Assembly (NCBI RefSeq): GCF_001559075.2 | Contig: NZ_CP014015.2 | Coordinates: 4,774,001-4,838,000 of the forward strand | Source: Citrobacter amalonaticus | Lineage (GTDB): Bacteria; Pseudomonadota; Gammaproteobacteria; Enterobacterales; Enterobacteriaceae | Direction: 5' to 3' | DNA: 64,000 nt | In this document: one piece after another, positions 25,409-34,030 of the stretch | Layout: every line of letters starts with the position of its first letter | How positions within the stretch are numbered: position 1 is the first letter of the stretch | Position numbers and translations under genes: made by a program | Notes under the pieces: generated by a model | Databases searched by the model: none | What the model was told of the DNA's origin: nothing | What the model saw: only the letters and a program-made list of their open reading frames with translations

Positions 25409-26152
25409 ATGTCTCACCGCGACACGCTTTTTTCTGCGCCTATCGCCAGCCTGGGCGACTGGACCTTCGATGAACGGGTAGCCGAAGTCTTCCCGGATAT
25501 GATCCAGCGTTCTGTTCCCGGCTATTCCAATATCATTTCGATGATTGGCATGCTTGCCGAGCGCTTTGTGCAGCCGGATACGCAGGTCTACGACCTGGGT
25601 TGTTCGTTGGGTGCGGCGACGCTCTCGGTGCGTCGCAATATTCATCATGAAAACTGCAAAATTATCGCCGTTGATAACTCCCCGGCGATGATCGAACGCT
25701 GCCGCCGTCATATCGATGCTTACAAGGCGCCAACGCCAGTTGAGGTTGTGGAAGGCGACATCCGCGCCATCACCATCGAGAACGCCTCAATGGTGGTACT
25801 GAATTTTACCCTGCAATTCCTTGAGCCGCCGGAGCGCCAGGCGTTGTTGGATAAGATTTATCAGGGGCTGAATCCGGGCGGTGCGCTGGTGCTGTCGGAA
25901 AAATTCAGCTTCGAAGATGCGAAAGTGGGCGAACTGCTGTTCAACATGCACCACGACTTCAAGCGAGCCAACGGCTACAGCGAACTGGAAATCAGCCAGA
26001 AGCGCAGCATGCTGGAAAACGTGATGCTGACCGATTCAGTCGAAACCCATAAAGCGCGTCTGCGTCAGGCCGGTTTTGAACATAGCGAACTGTGGTTCCA
26101 GTGCTTTAACTTTGGCTCTCTGGTGGCGTTGAAAGCTGAGGCGAGCGCATGA
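25409..26152 (+). CDS. cmoA: Carboxy-S-adenosyl-L-methionine synthase
   Basis: Makes carboxy-SAM from SAM and prephenate for modification of tRNA wobble uridine (cmo5U34). It has the Rossmann methyltransferase fold, with the SAM-binding motif VYDLGCSLGAATLS near residue 60. The 247 residues match E. coli CmoA. It overlaps cmoB by 4 bp, so product and user of the cofactor are coupled. Confidence 0.96.
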   Translation: MSHRDTLFSAPIASLGDWTFDERVAEVFPDMIQRSVPGYSNIISMIGMLAERFVQPDTQVYDLGCSLGAATLSVRRNIHHENCKIIAVDNSPAMIERCRRHIDAYKAPTPVEVVEGDIRAITIENASMVVLNFTLQFLEPPERQALLDKIYQGLNPGGALVLSEKFSFEDAKVGELLFNMHHDFKRANGYSELEISQKRSMLENVMLTDSVETHKARLRQAGFEHSELWFQCFNFGSLVALKAEASA

Positions 26153-27117
26153 TCGACTTTGGTAACTTCTATCAGCTGATTGCCAAAAATCATCTTGCCC
26201 ACTGGCTGGAAACGCTGCCCGCGCAGATTGCCGCCTGGCAGCGCGATCAGCATGGTCTGTTTAAGCAGTGGGCAAACGCGGTGGAATTTCTGCCGGAACT
26301 GACGCCGTACCGTCTGGATTTATTGCACAGCGTGACGGCGGAAAGTGAAGTGCCGCTGAGCCCGGGGCAGATCAAACGTATCGATACCCTGATGCGAAAT
26401 CTGATGCCATGGCGTAAAGGGCCGTACTCGCTGTATGGCGTGAACATTGATACCGAATGGCGCTCCGACTGGAAATGGGATCGCGTGCTGCCACATCTGT
26501 CGGATCTGACCGGTCGCACGATTCTGGATGTCGGCTGCGGCAGCGGCTACCACATGTGGCGCATGATTGGCGCGGGTGCGCATCTGGCCGTCGGCATTGA
26601 CCCGACGCAGTTGTTCCTGTGCCAGTTTGAAGCAGTGCGTAAGCTGTTGGGTAACGATCAGCGTGCACATTTGCTGCCGCTGGGCATAGAACAACTTCCG
26701 GCGCTGAATGCGTTTGATACCGTCTTTTCGATGGGCGTGCTTTACCATCGCCGCTCCCCGCTGGAGCATCTCTGGCAGTTGAAAGATCAACTGGTGAAAG
26801 ACGGCGAACTGGTGCTCGAAACGCTGGTAGTGGAAGGCGACGAAAACACCGTGCTGGTGCCGGGCGATCGCTACGCACAGATGCGTAACGTCTATTTTAT
26901 TCCTTCCGCGCTGGCGCTGAAAAACTGGCTGGAGAAGTGCGGCTTCGTTGATGTTCGTATCGCAGACGTCTGTGTGACATCAACGGAAGAGCAACGTCGT
27001 ACCGAGTGGATGGTCACCGAGTCGCTGGCCGATTTCCTCGACCCGAACGATCACAGCAAAACCGTCGAAGGCTACCCTGCCCCCTTGCGTGCCGTATTAA
27101 TTGCGCGTAAACCGTGA
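26149..27117 (+). CDS. cmoB: tRNA U34 carboxymethyltransferase
   Basis: Transfers the carboxymethyl group of carboxy-SAM to 5-hydroxyuridine at tRNA position 34. Its 322 residues are one fewer than E. coli CmoB (the QHG region near residue 36). The SAM-type binding motif ILDVGCGSGYHMWRM is near residue 125. A REP pair follows the stop; the E. coli torZ-torY genes that come next in K-12 are absent. Confidence 0.96.
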   Translation: MIDFGNFYQLIAKNHLAHWLETLPAQIAAWQRDQHGLFKQWANAVEFLPELTPYRLDLLHSVTAESEVPLSPGQIKRIDTLMRNLMPWRKGPYSLYGVNIDTEWRSDWKWDRVLPHLSDLTGRTILDVGCGSGYHMWRMIGAGAHLAVGIDPTQLFLCQFEAVRKLLGNDQRAHLLPLGIEQLPALNAFDTVFSMGVLYHRRSPLEHLWQLKDQLVKDGELVLETLVVEGDENTVLVPGDRYAQMRNVYFIPSALALKNWLEKCGFVDVRIADVCVTSTEEQRRTEWMVTESLADFLDPNDHSKTVEGYPAPLRAVLIARKP

Positions 27118-27127
27118 TGTTGGGGGT

Positions 27128-27197
27128 TGTAGGCCGGATAAGGCATTAGTCGCATCCGGTATTTTGCCGGGGGCGCTTCGCTTGCCCGGCCTACAAT
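27128..27197. repeat. REP pair between cmoB and cutC
   Basis: ttgtaggccggataaggc at 27127 and the inverted arm cgcttgcccggcctacaa ending at 27196 form a REP-type palindrome with the inner catccggtattttgccggg stem. It sits at the point where torYZ lie in E. coli K-12. Confidence 0.85.
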
Positions 27198-27221
27198 GTC
27201 ATTCATCAGCTAAATTTAGCG

Positions 27222-27259
27222 TAAAAAAAGGCCCCTGTTGAATGGGCAGGGGCCTGGTA
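27222..27259 (-). terminator. Rho-independent terminator of cutC / MicL
   Basis: Minus-strand arms aggcccctg and caggggcct with a 10-nt loop, followed by TTTTTTTA. Confidence 0.88.
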
Positions 27260-27301
27260 CGAGCAAGCATCATATTGGGCGACATGATGCAACGGTAAAA
27301 A
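27222..27301 (-). ncRNA. micL: Probable MicL small RNA (processed form) in the cutC 3' region
   Basis: In E. coli the sigma-E-dependent RNA MicL starts inside cutC and its 80-nt processed form ends at the cutC terminator; it represses lpp. Here 80 bp from the cutC stop to the terminator are free of other features, contain the tandem motif catcatgtcgcccaatatga and tgatgcttgctcg on the minus strand, and end in a strong terminator. The assignment rests on position and layout; I did not find a clear sigma-E promoter inside cutC by eye. Confidence 0.55.
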
Positions 27302-28048
27302 TCATTTGGCCTGATGGCGAACAATGATTCCTTTCATTTCAGCAACCGACTTGCCGTCTACCGCATAGCGGGAATATTCATCCGCTTGCTTATCTGTCGA
27401 CATCGACAGACCCTGATTGCGATAACGCATGGGTGAAACCAGCAAGGTTCCGGCAGAGCTGTGTACTTCCCGTACCCCGGCATCCAGGAAACGCGACAGA
27501 TTTTCTGCGCGAACCCCCGCTCCGGCCATAATGATTGGAGCACCGGGGTGAGTAATAAGTTCAATAATATTTGCTAAACCTTGCACTGCGTCGGATTTTT
27601 GCCCCGACGTCAGCACTCTGGCGACACCCAGTTCCGCAAGATTATTTAGCGCATTTAACGGATTAGCGCACATATCGAACGCGCGATGAAAGGTCACAGC
27701 CAGTGGACCCGCCGCGTCCATAATCTGCCGCATGCGTGGCATGTCGACATGACCGTCAGGATCAAGAATGCCTGTCACCAGTCCGGGAAAACCCAGTTCA
27801 CGCACGGTCCGTACATCGTCGAGCATCGCCGCGAACTCACCGTCGGTGTAACAAAAATCGCCACCGCGCGGCCGGATGATCGGATGTACCGGAATCGTCA
27901 CCGCCTGACGAACCGAGCGCAGTACGCCCAGTGATGGCGTTAAGCCTCCTTCTTTTGGCGCGGCGCACAGTTCAATGCGGTCCGCGCCGTTTTGCTGCGC
28001 CGTAAGCGCGCACTCCATGCTGTAACAACAGATTTCCAGCAATGTCAT
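27302..28048 (-). CDS. cutC: CutC family protein
   Basis: TIM-barrel protein historically linked to copper tolerance; in E. coli the copper phenotype was later attributed to loss of MicL encoded at its 3' end. The ATG at 28048 stands 5 nt after AGGAG and gives MTLLEICCYSMEC with 248 residues, the E. coli length; a GTG two codons upstream is less well placed. Conserved segments include IRPRGGDFCYTDGE and VTFHRAFDMC. It lies 2 bp after yecM in an operon. Confidence 0.94.
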   Translation of the reverse strand: MTLLEICCYSMECALTAQQNGADRIELCAAPKEGGLTPSLGVLRSVRQAVTIPVHPIIRPRGGDFCYTDGEFAAMLDDVRTVRELGFPGLVTGILDPDGHVDMPRMRQIMDAAGPLAVTFHRAFDMCANPLNALNNLAELGVARVLTSGQKSDAVQGLANIIELITHPGAPIIMAGAGVRAENLSRFLDAGVREVHSSAGTLLVSPMRYRNQGLSMSTDKQADEYSRYAVDGKSVAEMKGIIVRHQAK

Positions 28049-28050
28049 AT

Positions 28051-28620
28051 TCACTCCTGTTGCTGTTCGCTGGCGACGATCGCCTCAATCGACCACGGGT
28101 GGAATTTGACGGTGACCTTCCCGTCAGTGACCGCCAGCGTCGGGTTCGGCAGACGTTCGTGTTCCCCTTTCGGGGAACTGGTTTTCACAAAAATGCCCGG
28201 CTGGCTCAGTCCATCATCCGAAAGCAACGCCAGCGCGCGGGCATTCAGGGTTTCAGGAGAGCCCGGCAGGACAATCTCAATGTGTTCCCACCCTTCATGA
28301 GGATACCGCTTTTCCCCGGGCCACGGCAGTTCCACTATGCTAAAGCACCAGTGCGAGACGCACACCGGCTCATGCAGTTTGAACAGACAAATCGGTCTGC
28401 CGTTGATGGTATTTTCCGACAGCAGCTCACTACATTGTTCAAATCCGCGACGCCAGCGTTCGGCAGTCGCGTTCTGATGACAGCGCAAAGAAATGTGATC
28501 GGCTTCAAGCGGTGCAACATCCAGACCGAGGCGAGTGGAAAGTTCTGTGAACGCCTGAGTGAATCGCGGTAAATCTGCGGAAATATCATGCAGTTCGTCA
28601 ATGGTCTGCCAGTTCGCCAT
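28051..28620 (-). CDS. yecM: YecM, VOC-superfamily protein
   Basis: Protein of unknown function whose known structure resembles metal-binding vicinal-oxygen-chelate enzymes. The 189 residues start MANWQTIDELHDI. His residues near DHISLRCHQN (residue 41) and in GWEHIEIVLPG (residue 110) are the type used for metal binding in this fold. It is the first gene of the yecM-cutC pair, divergent from argS. Confidence 0.9.
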   Translation of the reverse strand: MANWQTIDELHDISADLPRFTQAFTELSTRLGLDVAPLEADHISLRCHQNATAERWRRGFEQCSELLSENTINGRPICLFKLHEPVCVSHWCFSIVELPWPGEKRYPHEGWEHIEIVLPGSPETLNARALALLSDDGLSQPGIFVKTSSPKGEHERLPNPTLAVTDGKVTVKFHPWSIEAIVASEQQQE

Positions 28621-28764
28621 AATAAGAGCTCTTATCGGTGTTCAAAGCCGCTAATTTACTCCGTTGACCTCTCGCAACCAACCGTAGATTGCAGGATTTG
28701 CGGTATGCATGCTTATGCACTCCTTTAACGCTTATTTTCTGTACGCGCTTGCGGCTGCGCGGTG

Positions 28765-28793
28765 CTGACGCAGGGGGGCATTTGCAGTATACT
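28765..28793 (+). promoter_or_regulatory. Candidate sigma-70 promoter of argS
   Basis: ctgacg and tatact are separated by exactly 17 bp, about 65 bp before the argS start. The -10 matches 5 of 6 positions of TATAAT. Confidence 0.45.
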
Positions 28794-28858
28794 CCCGCCC
28801 TTAATTCTTAAACTGGTGCGGTCAACATCAACCCGCTTCATCAACGTAAGGTATTCCG

Positions 28859-30592
28859 GTGAATATTCAGGCTCTTCTCTCAGAAAAAGTCAGTCAGGCC
28901 ATGATTGCTGCAGGTGCGCCTGCAGATTGCGAACCGCAGGTTCGTCAGTCAGCAAAAGTACAGTTCGGCGACTATCAGGCCAATGGCATGATGGCAGTTG
29001 CTAAAAAACTGGGTATGGCTCCACGACAACTGGCTGAGCAGGTGCTGACTCATCTGGATCTGAACGGTATCGCCAGCAAAGTTGAAATCGCGGGCCCTGG
29101 CTTTATCAATATTTTCCTCGACCCGGCATTCCTGGCGGAACACGTGGAACAGGCGCTGACCTCCGATCGTCTCGGCGTGGCAAAACCGGCGAAGCAGACG
29201 GTGGTTATCGATTACTCCGCGCCAAACGTGGCGAAAGAGATGCACGTCGGCCACCTGCGCTCCACCATTATCGGTGATGCCGCCGTGCGTACCCTTGAGT
29301 TCCTCGGCCACCACGTTATTCGCGCCAACCACGTCGGCGACTGGGGCACCCAGTTCGGCATGCTGATCGCGTATCTGGAAAAACAGCAGCAGGAAAACGC
29401 CGGTGAAATGGCGCTGGCGGACCTCGAAGGTTTCTATCGTGAAGCCAAAAAACATTACGACGAAGATGAAGCCTTCGCCGAACGCGCACGTAGCTATGTG
29501 GTAAAACTGCAGGGTGGTGACGAATACTTCCTGCAAATGTGGCGCAAACTGGTCGACATCACCATGTCCCAGAACCAAATCACCTATGACCGTCTGAATG
29601 TAACCCTGACCCGCGATGATGTGATGGGCGAAAGCCTGTACAACCCGATGCTGCCTGGGATCGTGGCCGATCTGAAAGCCAAAGGTCTGGCCGTCGAAAG
29701 CGAAGGCGCCACCGTCGTATTCCTTGATGAGTATAAAAACAAGGAAGGCGAACCGATGGGGGTCATCATTCAGAAGAAAGATGGCGGTTATCTGTACACC
29801 ACCACCGATATTGCCTGCGCCAAGTACCGTTATGAGACGCTGCATGCCGATCGCGTGCTCTATTACATCGACTCCCGTCAGCACCAGCACCTGATGCAGG
29901 CGTGGACCATCGTGCGTAAAGCCGGTTACGTGCCGGACTCCGTGCCGCTGGAACACCACATGTTCGGCATGATGCTGGGCAAAGACGGTAAGCCGTTCAA
30001 AACTCGCGCAGGCGGTACGGTGAAACTGGCTGACCTGCTGGACGAAGCGCTGGAACGCGCCCGTCGTCTGGTGAGTGAGAAGAACCCGGATATGCCGGCG
30101 GACGAACTGGAAAAACTGGCCAATGCCGTCGGGATTGGCGCGGTGAAATACGCCGATTTGTCCAAGAACCGCACCACCGACTACATCTTCGACTGGGACA
30201 ACATGCTGGCCTTCGAAGGCAATACCGCGCCTTACATGCAGTACGCCTACACCCGTGTGCTGTCGGTATTCCGTAAGTCCGGTCTGGATGAAAATGATCT
30301 GGCGAACGCGAAGGTACAGCTCAGCGAAGATCGCGAAGCGCAACTGGCTGCCCGTCTGCTGCAGTTCGAAGAGACGCTGACCGTTGTCGCGCGTGAAGGA
30401 ACGCCGCACGTAATGTGTGCCTACCTGTATGACGTCGCCGGTCTGTTCTCAGGCTTCTACGAACACTGCCCAATCCTGAGCGCAGAAAACGAAGACGTCC
30501 GTAACAGCCGCCTGAAACTGGCGCTACTGACGGCGAAAACGTTGAAACTCGGTCTGGATACCCTGGGAATCGAAACCGTAGAACGGATGTAA
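28859..30592 (+). CDS. argS: Arginyl-tRNA synthetase
   Basis: Class I aminoacyl-tRNA synthetase, 577 residues as in E. coli. The start is GTG (MNIQALLSEK), also the start in E. coli. The N-terminal Add-1 domain precedes the catalytic core with the HIGH motif HVGH in VAKEMHVGHLRSTI near residue 127. A canonical KMSKS is not visible, which is normal for this ArgRS type. The C-terminal anticodon-binding domain ends GIETVERM. A terminator follows. The next gene in E. coli, yecT, is replaced here by rhiN/rhiT. Confidence 0.97.
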   Translation: MNIQALLSEKVSQAMIAAGAPADCEPQVRQSAKVQFGDYQANGMMAVAKKLGMAPRQLAEQVLTHLDLNGIASKVEIAGPGFINIFLDPAFLAEHVEQALTSDRLGVAKPAKQTVVIDYSAPNVAKEMHVGHLRSTIIGDAAVRTLEFLGHHVIRANHVGDWGTQFGMLIAYLEKQQQENAGEMALADLEGFYREAKKHYDEDEAFAERARSYVVKLQGGDEYFLQMWRKLVDITMSQNQITYDRLNVTLTRDDVMGESLYNPMLPGIVADLKAKGLAVESEGATVVFLDEYKNKEGEPMGVIIQKKDGGYLYTTTDIACAKYRYETLHADRVLYYIDSRQHQHLMQAWTIVRKAGYVPDSVPLEHHMFGMMLGKDGKPFKTRAGGTVKLADLLDEALERARRLVSEKNPDMPADELEKLANAVGIGAVKYADLSKNRTTDYIFDWDNMLAFEGNTAPYMQYAYTRVLSVFRKSGLDENDLANAKVQLSEDREAQLAARLLQFEETLTVVAREGTPHVMCAYLYDVAGLFSGFYEHCPILSAENEDVRNSRLKLALLTAKTLKLGLDTLGIETVERM

Positions 30593-30607
30593 TACGCGCT
30601 TAGCGAT

Positions 30608-30640
30608 GAAAAAACCCGGCGAAAGCCGGGTTTTGTTTAT
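30608..30640. terminator. Terminator between argS and rhiN (convergent)
   Basis: aaaacccggc-gaaa-gccgggtttt is a perfect stem with a GAAA tetraloop, with A-run on one side and T-run on the other, so it can serve both strands. Confidence 0.85.
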
Positions 30641-30647
30641 CTGGCAA

Positions 30648-31787
30648 TCAAAAATACTTGCGCAAATACTCCGTCAGACACAGCATCGCCATCGCCTGGC
30701 CGTAGGGCATGGAAGTCAGCGGAATCGCCCGATAGAAGTCGAGATCGTGGCCCATTCCCGTACCGAAAGAAGTTTGCAGCAATTCCCCTTGCGGTGAAAT
30801 GTTCCGCACAATGCCACGAATCGCTTTTTCCGCCACGTCGGCATATTCCGCACTGACATAACGCTTGCGTACCGCTTTTAAAATTCCGTAGGCGAACCCT
30901 GCGGTGGCGGAGGCTTCCAGGTAGGAGTGCGGATCGTCAAGCAGCGTGTGCCACAGTCCGCTCTCATCCTGGCAGTTCGCCAGCGCAGCAATCTGCGCAT
31001 TCAGTACCTGCACCAGGTAGCGGCGCACGGCGTTGTTTTCCGGCAAATCCACCAGTTCGAGGAAGTCCGGGATCACAATGGTCAGCCAGCTATTGCCGCG
31101 TGCCCAGCGGGCGTTGGCAAAGTTATGATGCCCATCGTAATTCCAGCCGTGGAACCACAGGCCGGTCTCCCGATCCATCAGATTCTGTACGTGCAGCAAA
31201 AACTGATAGGTCGCCTCTTCCACATATTCAGGGCGCTTAAGCAACTTACCGATTTTCGCCAGCGGCAGTACCGTCATCATCAGGGTGTCATCCCACATCT
31301 GCTGATGGTTCTCTTCCGCTAGCGTGATGTGCTGCATACCGCCATGATCGGTGCGCGGCATCTCATACATCGCCCATTCCGCCCACGCGTCAAGCCACGG
31401 CAGATAAGCGGGATTACGCGTCTCCTCGTAGCGATACGCCAAAGTCAGGAACGGTGCCATCGTGTTGACGTTTTTGGTGGTGGTCCCTTCGGCAAACCGG
31501 TCAGCAAACCAGTTGTCGATGATGTCGCGCATCGTTTCGTCGCCGGTCTGCAGGTAGTACTGATACATCCCGTACAGCCCGACGCCATGCGTCCATTCCC
31601 ACCCTGCCCAGCCTTTGGTGTCTATCACACGTCCGTCGTCCAGGCGCAGCAGAAATTGACCCGTCTCGTCCTTGATGTTCACCAGATTGGTTGTCACCGT
31701 CTGAATTAACGCTTTCAGCGCTTCCCGTGAGATAAACCGTTCCGGCTGACGCAGTAACGAGCTATGTTTGACAGGCCAAACCTTCAT
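30648..31787 (-). CDS. rhiN: Unsaturated rhamnogalacturonyl hydrolase (GH105, RhiN-like)
   Basis: Cytoplasmic glycoside hydrolase that removes the unsaturated galacturonyl residue from short rhamnogalacturonan (pectin) fragments, giving rhamnose and a product that enters the KDG pathway. The 379 residues follow the (alpha/alpha)6-barrel GH105/GH88 pattern: GWAGWEWTHGVGLYG near residue 58, NWFADRFAEGTTTKNVNTM near residue 91 and ARWARGNSWLTIVIPDF near residue 223. No signal peptide is seen. The gene starts 4 bp after the transporter gene, so the two form an operon. The symbol follows homology to the Dickeya/Pectobacterium RhiN; specificity for related uronides cannot be excluded. Confidence 0.82.
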   Translation of the reverse strand: MKVWPVKHSSLLRQPERFISREALKALIQTVTTNLVNIKDETGQFLLRLDDGRVIDTKGWAGWEWTHGVGLYGMYQYYLQTGDETMRDIIDNWFADRFAEGTTTKNVNTMAPFLTLAYRYEETRNPAYLPWLDAWAEWAMYEMPRTDHGGMQHITLAEENHQQMWDDTLMMTVLPLAKIGKLLKRPEYVEEATYQFLLHVQNLMDRETGLWFHGWNYDGHHNFANARWARGNSWLTIVIPDFLELVDLPENNAVRRYLVQVLNAQIAALANCQDESGLWHTLLDDPHSYLEASATAGFAYGILKAVRKRYVSAEYADVAEKAIRGIVRNISPQGELLQTSFGTGMGHDLDFYRAIPLTSMPYGQAMAMLCLTEYLRKYF

Positions 31788-31791
31788 ATCT

Positions 31792-33375
31792 TTACCCTCT
31801 GTGGTAAGTCGAATTCAATATTGCAGCCTGCTTCAGCGAAGGAGCCGCAGGTTTATTACGATTCAGGTAACCAATGTTGTTGTTACCCCAAAGTGATTCA
31901 TACGGCAGTCCGGCAAGCATCTCGACGGTGGCGCGTGCCTGCGGGGTAATACTTTCCGGCATTGCGCGACCGGATTCGCGCATTTTCACCGTCTCTTCAC
32001 GCAGCGTGCTGTGGGTCTGCAAATTCAGTTTGAAGCGAAGGGAGACCAGGAAACCGCAGGCCAGCACCAGCAGCGTACCGCAGCTGAGAATCAACAGAAT
32101 GGTATGGCTGACCGCTTCGGGCTGCGTGCTCTGCCCTGAAACAAAGCCCGACATTTGCATGACAATCCCAACCAGCATCACCGCCCCTGCCTGTGACGCT
32201 TTACGCGTCAGGGTCATGATCCCGGCGAAGATCCCTTCGCGGCGCTGACCGGTGATGACTTCATCCACATCCGCAATGTAGGTGTAGGTGTTCCACGGAA
32301 CGTAGTTGATACCGCCGCGACCCAGCCCCGCCACCGCAGAAACCAGCAGCAACAGAGAGTAAACGTCGCTCAATCCGGCGTAGTAAAGCACCGCGTAAGA
32401 GAGCGAGCTCAGACCGAACAACACCACGACCATCCGATAGGACGGCGCGGGCCCAAAACGGATGCACAGCGGGATCATGGCGATAACCGCAATGAACTGG
32501 AAAATCGCCATCGTACCGAGCAAATTCGACGCCATTGACGCTTCCTGCATCAGGACAAACACCACATAGTAGGTGAAGACGGCGTTGAACACGTCCTGCG
32601 CGATGTAACCGCCGAGATACATCCCCAGATGTTGACGGAAAATCTTAATCCGTAGTGTGGAACTCAACTCGACGAACAGGCGGTTCATGCTCTGACTGAA
32701 CGTCAGGCTCTTTTTCTCTTCTTCCGCACGCAGCGCCGCTTCCGTCCACTCTTCACGCGGGCGTTCCCAGGTAAAGAACCAGACAAAGGTCAGCATCAGC
32801 GCGCACAGCACCGAAAACACCAGGCTGGCATAAAAAAACGAGATCGGGTTGTGTTTGCCGAAGGCGGTCAACAAAATGCCGGGCAGGAAAGAGGCCAGAA
32901 TGGCGGACATTTGCGCCATACCGATACGCGCGCCGGAAAACTTGGTTTTCTGTTTGAAATCATCGGTCATCTCCGGCACCAGCGTCTCGTAAGGCACCAG
33001 AATCATGGTATAGACGATATCAAACAGCAGATAGGTCAGCAGGTAATACCAGAAACCCATATCCCCTACCCACATCAATGAGTAGCTGAATACGCATGGG
33101 ATCCCCAGCAAGATAAAGAACTTACGCCGACCGAAGCGCTTACCGAGCCAAGTGGAACCGAAGTTATCGGTCAAAAAGCCCATCAGCGGACTGACGACAG
33201 CATCAAGCACCCTTGCAGCCGCAAAGATGAAGGTCGCTTCGATAGGAGAAAGCCCGCAGAAAGTCGTATAGAAATAGAGCAGCCAGGCCGCCGTAAGCGC
33301 CGTGGTGCCTGCACCCAGAAAATCGCCTGAGCCATAGGCGAAATAATTCACCAATCCAATTTTACGTGTTTTCAT
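31792..33375 (-). CDS. rhiT: GPH-family sugar:cation symporter (RhiT-like oligo-rhamnogalacturonide transporter)
   Basis: Twelve-helix inner-membrane carrier of the glycoside-pentoside-hexuronide family, 527 residues. The N-terminus YFAYGSGDFLGAGTTALTAAWLL and the GKRFGRRKFFILLG loop between helices 2 and 3 are typical of GPH carriers. After the last helix there is a soluble tail of about 75 residues, beyond the usual family length. It is the first gene of a two-gene operon with the GH105 hydrolase, which points to uptake of unsaturated rhamnogalacturonides, as for RhiT of plant-associated enterobacteria. A KdgR-like site lies 170-190 bp upstream. Confidence 0.8.
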   Translation of the reverse strand: MKTRKIGLVNYFAYGSGDFLGAGTTALTAAWLLYFYTTFCGLSPIEATFIFAAARVLDAVVSPLMGFLTDNFGSTWLGKRFGRRKFFILLGIPCVFSYSLMWVGDMGFWYYLLTYLLFDIVYTMILVPYETLVPEMTDDFKQKTKFSGARIGMAQMSAILASFLPGILLTAFGKHNPISFFYASLVFSVLCALMLTFVWFFTWERPREEWTEAALRAEEEKKSLTFSQSMNRLFVELSSTLRIKIFRQHLGMYLGGYIAQDVFNAVFTYYVVFVLMQEASMASNLLGTMAIFQFIAVIAMIPLCIRFGPAPSYRMVVVLFGLSSLSYAVLYYAGLSDVYSLLLLVSAVAGLGRGGINYVPWNTYTYIADVDEVITGQRREGIFAGIMTLTRKASQAGAVMLVGIVMQMSGFVSGQSTQPEAVSHTILLILSCGTLLVLACGFLVSLRFKLNLQTHSTLREETVKMRESGRAMPESITPQARATVEMLAGLPYESLWGNNNIGYLNRNKPAAPSLKQAAILNSTYHRG

Positions 33376-33547
33376 TGCCGTTAACCCTGCAAATGGTTGG
33401 GGGACTCCCGGCCGGTTGGCTGCGCCAAAGGAGTACTTACACGGCTACAGTAAAAGCTTACAAAGTGGGATACCTTTTCGTTTTTGCCACCTGCGGGAGT
33501 GAAATGGCAAAAACGCAAAGAGACCGGCAACACGTGTCACCGATTTA

Positions 33548-33562
33548 TAAAACAGCGTTTCT
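33548..33562. promoter_or_regulatory. KdgR-like operator upstream of rhiTN
   Basis: taaaacagcgtttct agrees with the palindromic KdgR core TRAAAC-RNY-GTTTYA at 14 of 15 positions. KdgR controls pectin and KDG genes, including rhiTN in pectinolytic enterobacteria. The kdgR gene itself is not in the window. Confidence 0.5.
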
Positions 33563-33583
33563 TTTCAATCAAAAGGCAAGGTC

Positions 33584-33622
33584 AAAAATGCGAGTCAGGC
33601 AGCAGTTTGCCGTGCTGCCTGA
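33584..33622 (-). terminator. Probable terminator of flhBAE
   Basis: Minus-strand arms tcaggcagca and tgctgcctga with an 8-nt loop, 16 bp after the flhE stop. The TTTTT follows the stem only after six other bases, so the terminator may be weak. Confidence 0.5.
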
Positions 33623-33637
33623 TGAGGAGAATAACCG

Positions 33638-34030
33638 TTAACGATAGTTCACAATCACCTGATTGCTCTGAACTTTTAATGCAGGAATTAAACGACCGCC
33701 GCCGGGGACTTCCCAGATGAAGCGCAGCGGTTCAACGGCGGGCACGTTGTTAAATGCCTGCGTGGTGCCGCTCTGCCCTTCTATCTCTACACAGCGGGAT
33801 TGTGAGCATAAGCGCACGCGTAAACCGGCAGGCGTCGGGCCATTCAACTCATATCGCCAGGCGACCAGCGTCATCAGGCCAGAGACGGGCTGGCTGGATG
33901 AAAGCGGTGACGACGAGGCCGACACACCGCGATGATTCAGGGTTATGCCGATACTACTGGCCTGCCACGCCCCTTCCCCGGCAGCCTGTACCGCCAGCGG
34001 GAAGAGTAACAGCCAAAGCAGTTTGCGCAT
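33638..34030 (-). CDS. flhE: FlhE, periplasmic flagellar protein
   Basis: Small periplasmic protein of the flagellar export system; reported to act as a chaperone or plug that limits proton leak through the export gate. The 130 residues start with a signal peptide (MRKLLWLLLFPLAVQAAGEG). Two cysteines in RLCSQSRCVEIEG are close together and could form a disulfide. The start overlaps the flhA stop by one base (TAATG), so translation is coupled. Confidence 0.93.
   Translation of the reverse strand: MRKLLWLLLFPLAVQAAGEGAWQASSIGITLNHRGVSASSSPLSSSQPVSGLMTLVAWRYELNGPTPAGLRVRLCSQSRCVEIEGQSGTTQAFNNVPAVEPLRFIWEVPGGGRLIPALKVQSNQVIVNYR

Noticed and set aside
28949..30409. 486-codon open frame antisense to argS
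   Set aside because: It mirrors argS codons on the opposite strand, has no family resemblance or ribosome-binding site, and argS is complete and conserved.
28859..30592. argS as defective because KMSKS is missing
   Set aside because: Bacterial ArgRS of this type normally lacks the canonical motif; length and other motifs are normal.
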